This document shows positions 59,136 to 64,000 of a stretch of DNA of 64,000 nt, in pieces. The stretch is taken from contig NC_035435.2 in assembly GCF_002127325.2 (NCBI RefSeq), positions 132,348,904 to 132,412,903 on the forward strand, given 5' to 3'. A model generated the notes under the pieces. The model did no database searches. It saw only the letters and a program-made list of their open reading frames with translations, and was not told where the DNA came from. Made by a program: the position numbers and the translations under genes. Position 1 is the first letter of the stretch. Each line of letters starts with the position of its first letter. This stretch comes from Helianthus annuus. Lineage: Eukaryota > Streptophyta > Magnoliopsida > Asterales > Asteraceae.

Positions 59136-59317
59136 CTGTACACTCAGTAAGTGGGACTGACACCACAGAGCAAGTAGCACCAATGGCAGCCGACTGTCAG
59201 GTCTACGTAAGCGACAGACTAACGTGGCGTCACCTCCACAACCGACATACCTGACACACCTGCAAAGGTGCAGCATGCCGTCAGTCTATCCATCCACCTC
59301 CTCCTTCACTTCTCGGC

Positions 59318-59325
59318 TATAAATA
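59318..59325 (+). promoter_or_regulatory. TATA box of the Tat-type LTR
   Basis: TATAAATA in a GGCTATAAATACC context, the classic plant core promoter form, about 280 bp before the end of the LTR. Transcription would start near 59350. Confidence 0.7.
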
Positions 59326-59599
59326 CCAACCCCAAACCAGGTTTGAGGTATCTCTTCACGACTCTCTCACTACTACTACTATCATACCTTGCTTCCCAAG
59401 CAGACTACTGATTCTCACGCCGGAGAGTGGTAACAAGGAGCACCCCCCACCCCATCCTCCTTGTTACGGGTCACCGTTTGTTTCCTTGTGCAGGAGATCA
59501 ACCGGCAGGCGATCCAGCCAGCGATCCTCGAGAAGAAGGGATTAACCTTCTTGACGAGACCAGTGTGTTAACCCTGCCCGGTTAACCATTGTTTCATCA

Positions 59600-59612
59600 T
59601 TGGCGCCCACCG
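59600..59612 (+). other. Primer binding site of Tat-type element
   Basis: TTGGCGCCCACCG directly after the LTR CA. The TGGCGCCCACCG type PBS is usual in Tat-lineage Ty3/gypsy elements; the cognate tRNA is not certain from sequence alone. Confidence 0.7.
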
Positions 59613-59661
59613 CTACTCTTAAAACACTTTTTTGTACCATCCCTCTCCCTCTCAAAAGATC

Positions 59662-61194
59662 ATGTCAGATCGCATACATAACACTACCGGGAATAACCTA
59701 AACCCCACCAACCCAGGGAATGCGGGGAACACTCCCCCAGACCTAAACCCTGGCCACATCGGCACATAAACACAAAGGGGTCCATCCCTAACGTTCGTAC
59801 ACGACCTATCACAGTACGCATCTGTGATCCCTCCGGACATGGACCCTCACACCTGTTATGACCAGCAGGCGGCCCTGCTGGCCGCAACATACAACCGAGC
59901 TTGCGCTGAAACGCAGATACAAGCCGGACCTACCCCGGCACCACATACACCTGCGGGTCGTATTTTACAATACGTCGGCAGGGCACCCTCACGTCTAGCC
60001 TCCAGAAGCAGGCGTGAAGACCGCGGATCCTCTTACTGTGAGGTCCGCACAATAAATGAGGACGATTCCTCATATGGGTCTCGCACCAGAGGCCCAATAC
60101 AAAGCCGCCTGCGCCCCCAAGGCGATAACAGGCGGCAATCCACAGTCCACCGCGGTTCCGACATCCAAAGCCGGCTGAGACCGCTGCCCCAACACGAAGG
60201 GTATGGCCACACCGACCCGGACGACCATACATATTGCGAGGATTCTCATGACACCAGCAGCAGACCGGGAGGACGCAACTATTCTCCTCCCACTCATCCC
60301 CGCAACACATATCTCCGCGCTGCAAAGCGCCCCGAGAACCAACCCTACAGGCCAAGAGCCGCGGCCGAAAACTCTAAATTTGCCCCAAGAATCGCACACG
60401 CCCATGTCACCACCACAAAATTCCCATTCAGCATTGGAAAATACAACGGTTCGTCCGACCTGGACGATCACATGAATATTTTCATGGGCGCAGGTTGCAA
60501 CGGCAGGTGGGACGAGCCCACCTGGTGTCATTTTTTCCCGCAGACCATCCCGGGTCTGGCCAGGGCTTGGTTCGATTCTTTGCCAGTTGGATCACTGGCC
60601 TCATTTGAGGAACTACATGCAAAGTTCCTCGCACATTTCAGCCAGCAGCGACGTCACGTACGTGATACGATGGACGTCATGAATATCTGGCGAAAGGACG
60701 ACGAATCTCTCGAAGCATTCGTCGTCCGCTACAATAAAGAATGCCTGGAGATAGGCGACGTGGCTGACCAAATGGCACGTAACCACTTCATCCATGCCGT
60801 CAGGGATGAACAGATGGTTATGACTATCTCCGGCAAAGACGGCTTGCCGAATAAATGGGAGGATGTCATGACTGCGGTCAAGACATACGCCCAGACTCAG
60901 CGGTCTCTTAAACCTCACCTCACAAAGGCACAACCGTATGCGGAAGGTCAAACCTCCCGCTACGAGCCCAAGCGCAACAATAAGCGCAACCGGGATGCAG
61001 GGAACCGCGGCAGCGATTACAAACCTTATTTCCCGCGCACCAACCAGTTGACGCAAGGGCAACAATTAACGCCCAACGGGATAACCGGGCGTCAAAGAAA
61101 GAGTCTCGGGACCGCAACTGAACTGAGATCACCAAGTCGCCGAGCGAAGTCCTCCTTACGGACGTGCAGACCTTGCGACCGGCCCAACCAATGA
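59662..61194 (+). pseudogene. gag: Tat-type Gag with early stop
   Basis: The likely original start is the ATG at 59662 (MSDRIHNTTG). That frame meets a TAA at 59767-59769, then stays open to 61194; the longest ATG-led piece starts at 59824 (456 aa). Residues about 200-370 of that piece are the retrotransposon gag domain: FSIGKYNGSSDLDDHM, FPQTIPGLARAWFDSLP, FEELHAKFLAHFSQQ and ESLEAFVVRYNKECLEI. The N-terminal part is Arg/Ser-rich and disordered-looking. The C-terminal end loses the family frame near 61090-61190. Confidence 0.85.
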
Positions 61195-61539
61195 AGTCCA
61201 AGAAAAATCAGAATCTCACTCTCTATTGTGAGTACCACAAGTACTCGGGCCACACAACAAATAACTGCATCAGTCTCCGGCTGGAGATTGAGTGAGCCTT
61301 AAAGGAGGGGAAGCTGCAACACTTGTTGCCTGGTGGGCAAAAAGCCACCAGACGCATCACCCCCCCCCCATGGCGAGGGCACTTCCTCAGGGAAGAGGAC
61401 CATGTATGTGGCCTCAACCCATATGATCAACGGAGGCAAAAGAAGGCTGCGCAAGGCGGCGAGAAGATCGGACAATGACTAGAAAGACGAGCAAGTCGTC
61501 TTCCCAAAAGTCCAAGGCGGTCCGCGCGACAGACGCGCC
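61195..61539 (+). pseudogene. Gag C-terminus / Gag-Pol linker of Tat element
   Basis: Encodes the CEYHKYSGHTTNNC zinc-knuckle-like motif (about 61230-61270), with Cys-X2-His-X4-His-X4-Cys spacing, then a LEIE-stop (TGA 61293-61295) and a Gly/Arg-rich linker in shifted frames. Confidence 0.65.
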
Positions 61540-62001
61540 GTCGTCATCACCGGCCAACTAGCTCACTACTGCACCGAGCGATTATTCATCGACCCGGGCA
61601 GTACTTCTGATATCATATATGAGAAATGCTTCAACCAATTCGATCAAGAAGACAAAGATCGGTTGCAAGCAGTGGATTACCCGTTCACCGGGTTCGCAGG
61701 GGAAACTGTCTTTCCCCTTGGCCAAATTACGTTTCCTGTGCGCCTCACCAGCGGGAGACACACACGAACAGAAGAGGTAAACTTCATGGTTTTACCTCAT
61801 ACTTCCAAATATGATGTGCTCCTTGTGAGAGAATCCCAATGTGATTTCAACATAATTACGTCCGTACCCCATTCTGCAATCGGTTTCCCAACCGAAACAG
61901 GGGTCGCGATAATCTATGCACGCCGGGAAGTTATAACGTCGGACGAACTGCGTCCGACCAAGGTAGCAAGGCCGACCCCCAACAACCAACCAGAAAAATG
62001 A
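61540..62001 (+). pseudogene. Tat-type aspartic protease with DPG active site
   Basis: The open frame covers VVITGQLAHYCTERLFIDPGSTSDIIY, then FAGETVFPLGQITFPV, a basic turn and YDVLLVRESQCDFNIITSVPH (each quoted piece from the same frame, shorter segments being the family blocks). Plant Ty3 proteases normally read D-S/T-G; here the middle residue is Pro. The second half (the LLxRxxLxxxxAxxS-like block) is present. The region after 62001 runs into the PR-RT linker. Confidence 0.75.
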
Positions 62002-62019
62002 GTTCTTAACACAAGATAC

Positions 62020-62839
62020 CCAGAACAAAAGGTAACGTTGGGCCACGCCTTGTCCCCCAACACCAGGGCGCACCTGAAGCAGCTTCTCTTCAGGAACCAA
62101 GATATTTTTGCATGGGCACCCGCAGACATGACTGGGGTCCCACGCGAAATCGCGTAACATTTCTTGAATACCTTACCAGGTATCAAGCCGGTGATCCAAG
62201 CCAAACGCCACCTTGGATCCACAAAAAACAGGCGATGCGTGAGTAGGTCGAAGAACTGCTCTCCGTAGGCATCCTGCGGGAAGTCAAGTACCAGACATGG
62301 TTGTCTAACCCAGTCATGGTAGAGAAACCATCCGGGGTTGGCGCATGTGCGTCGATTATAAAGACCTCAACAAAGCCTGTCCCAAGGATTGTTACGCGCT
62401 TCCGGAAATCGATGAAAAGGTCGATAACCTCGCACCATTTCGATGAAAGTGCTTCCTCTATTGTTACAAAGGCTACCACCAGGTACAGATGGCAATCGAG
62501 GACGAAGACAAAACGGCATTCCGCACCCCTACCGGAAATTACTGCTATACAAAAATGTCGTTCGGGTTGCGCAACGCGGGCGCAACCTATCAAAAACTGA
62601 TGAACAACACTTTCCGCGGGCAAATCAGCAAAAGTGTCGAAATCTACATGGACGACCTGGTCGTCATGAGCATGGAAGAAGATACCATGCTCGCTGATAT
62701 CGAAAGAACATTCCAAACTCTGCGAAGCATCAATATGAAGCTTAATCTAGGGAAATGCTCGTTTGGAATGGAATAAGGCAAATTCCTTGGATTCATCGTA
62801 ACCAAAGATGGATTCAAGGTAAACCTGGAAAAAGTTTAG
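62020..62839 (+). pseudogene. pol: Tat-type reverse transcriptase, multiple stops
   Basis: RT motifs in order: WAPADMTGVPREIA, LLSVGILREVKYQTW, NPVMVEKPSG, a frameshift near 62340, DLNKACPKDCYALPEID, YKGYHQVQMAIEDEDKTAF, FGLRNAGATYQKLMN, YMDDLVVMS (catalytic YMDD, about 62646-62657) and INMKLNLGKCSFG. In-frame stops are at 62155, 62244, 62442, 62774 and 62837. Three of these are TAA/TAG at positions where relatives have Glu. The catalytic centre itself is intact, but no full-length product is possible. Confidence 0.88.
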
Positions 62840-64000
62840 GCGATCGACCGCATGCCATCGCCTTCAACGATGAAAGAGATGCAACGACTTGCCGGCAGGC
62901 TAGCCGCACTAAATCGATTCTTAGCCAACCATGCAGCTAAATCTTATCCTTTCATCAAAACCCTGCGGAACTGTCTTAAGAAAGAACAATTCCAATGGAC
63001 CGCAGAGGCTGAAGATGCCTTCCGGGAAATGAAGGAGTGTTTGATACAACTCCCAACCCTAACCGCGCCATGCAAAGACGAACCACTTATATTATACCTA
63101 TCCGCCGCAGACAATGCGTTAGGTGCGGTACTGATAGTGGAGCGGGAAGGAGTTCCAACACCCATCTACTACATCAGCAAGATGCTCAACGACCCAGAAA
63201 CAAGATATTCAATAATGAAAAAGTTGGTACTAGCACTAGTACACGCATCAAGACGGTTGCGACGCTACTTCGCAAATCACGTCATCACAATGTTAACCAA
63301 CTATAGGATCAGCCCGATCCTATCCAAACCTGACATCTCTGGGAGGTTAGCAAAATGGGCAATCGAGCTGGGCGCACTCACGCTAAACTACAAGCCGCGC
63401 CCCGCAATCAAGGGCCAGGTCCTGGCAGATTTCGTTGCCGAGGTACCGGCAAATCGCATCCAAGAATGCGAGGAAGAACAAAACCCTGCACCGCCACCAT
63501 CTTCTTCAGAAATATGGGCACTTTTTACCGATGGTGCATCCAACGAAGAAGGTGCAGGCGCAGGTCTGCGACTCGTCAGCCCCGATAGCCAAGAGCTCAC
63601 CTATGCAATCCGCCTTGATTTCAAAAGCACAAATAACGAGGCAGAGTATGAGGCTCTACTGGCAGGGCTACGTCTAGCAGTCAAGCTCGGCGTACAACAT
63701 CTGGAAGCACACGTCGACTCCTTGTTAGTTGCAGGACAGATGCGCGGTGACTACACCGCAAAAGGGGATATCATGATCCTCTACCTCGAGCAAGCCTTGC
63801 AACTAAAATCAAAATTCACTTCCTTCAATATCTGTCATATCAACAGAAGTGAAAACAAATCCGCGGATGCACTATCAAAACTCGCGTCCACCAGCTTCCA
63901 ACACTTGGCAAAGGAGATACGCATTGAAATTCTGCAGAATCCATCAGTACCCCTGCGCCAAGTCAATGTCATCCAGTACGGTACAACATCCTGGATGACA
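62840..64000 (+). CDS. pol: Tat-type RNase H region: gRH followed by archaeal-type aRH (open to window edge)
   Basis: The frame is open from 62840 to the end of the window (over 380 codons). The connection/thumb opens with IDRMPSPSTMKEMQRLAGRL. The first RNase H (gRH) includes LILYLSAADNALGAVL, YYISKMLNDPETRYS and LADFVAEVP. From about 63510 a second RNase H follows: ALFTDGASNEEGAGAG (Asp), NNEAEYEALLAGL (Glu), HVDSLLVAGQ (Asp) and NKSADALSKLAS (Asp), the archaeal-type aRH. Dual RNase H is diagnostic of the Tat lineage (Tat/Retand/Ogre group). Integrase should lie to the right of the window. It is a polyprotein segment with no start of its own. Confidence 0.88.

Larger units (their letters stand above)
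58730..59599 (+). repeat. 5' LTR (3' portion at least) of a Tat-lineage element
   Basis: Ends TTTCATCA just before the PBS. Contains four GC-rich hairpins (58905-59135), TATAAATA at 59318 and a C/T-rich downstream stretch. The 5' boundary of the LTR is not resolvable without the 3' LTR, which lies beyond the window; the start given is approximate. Confidence 0.55.

Noticed and set aside
61293..62839. Alternative genetic code or stop read-through suggested by recurrent in-frame stops
   Set aside because: The UBP14 gene uses the standard code, and frameshifts in the same elements show ordinary decay.

Overview
This window is plant nuclear DNA, almost certainly from a eudicot. It contains one split plant gene with 20 coding exons and canonical GT/AG introns, and almost everything else is nested transposable elements: Ty3/gypsy, Ty1/copia, Helitron, PIF/Harbinger, hAT-like and Mutator-like. 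I cannot name the species. The intergenic make-up (long-LTR Tekay-type chromoviruses, copia gags with long coiled coils) reminds me of Asteraceae, but that is a guess. No bacterial operon, CRISPR array, tRNA or rRNA was seen.

Layout. 1-23329: head-to-tail array of a Ty3/gypsy (Tekay-like chromovirus) element, in the order partial internal region, LTR A, internal 1, LTR B, internal 2, LTR C. LTRs are about 3.59 kb and the repeat period is about 9.70 kb. Each internal region has a leader with a 42-bp satellite, a full gag, a second gag-like zinc-knuckle ORF, and a broken integrase with chromodomain-like tail. Protease, reverse transcriptase and RNase H are not recognisable, so the element is non-autonomous. 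23330-28840: a Ty1/copia element whose gag was split by the array; its PR, INT, RT and RNase H are all recognisable but broken. 28840-35056: MITEs, Helitron ends and a PIF/Harbinger element (30937-32760, TAA target-site duplication) that carries only the Myb/SANT-like ORF1.

35057-43041, minus strand: the one host gene, a UBP14/USP5-type ubiquitin-specific protease. I could trace 20 coding exons summing to 2382 nt (793 aa). Its introns hold two related Mutator-type MITEs, a likely Helitron end and an hAT-like element with 8-bp duplication. A Helitron 3' end lies about 370 bp upstream of its start codon.

43409-53400: Helitron territory with a two-exon bromodomain gene fragment, a Mutator-type MITE with 9-bp duplication, a PIF-type MITE with TTA duplication, a complete small Helitron (49443-50550, minus) next to a second one (to 51679, plus) that ends in seven tandem copies of its own 3' terminus, and a PIF/Harbinger transposase relic. 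54111-58196: a TIR element split by a 3.2-kb solo LTR with 5-bp duplication. 58200-64000: a (TA)n tract, then the 5' LTR end, PBS, gag, protease, RT and dual RNase H of a Tat-lineage Ty3/gypsy element that runs off the window.

How the parts relate: only the UBP14 gene looks like a working host gene. The main biological interest is in element architecture: the tandem LTR array with duplicated gag, the Helitron terminus array, the separated Harbinger ORF1 and transposase, and the element load of UBP14 introns.
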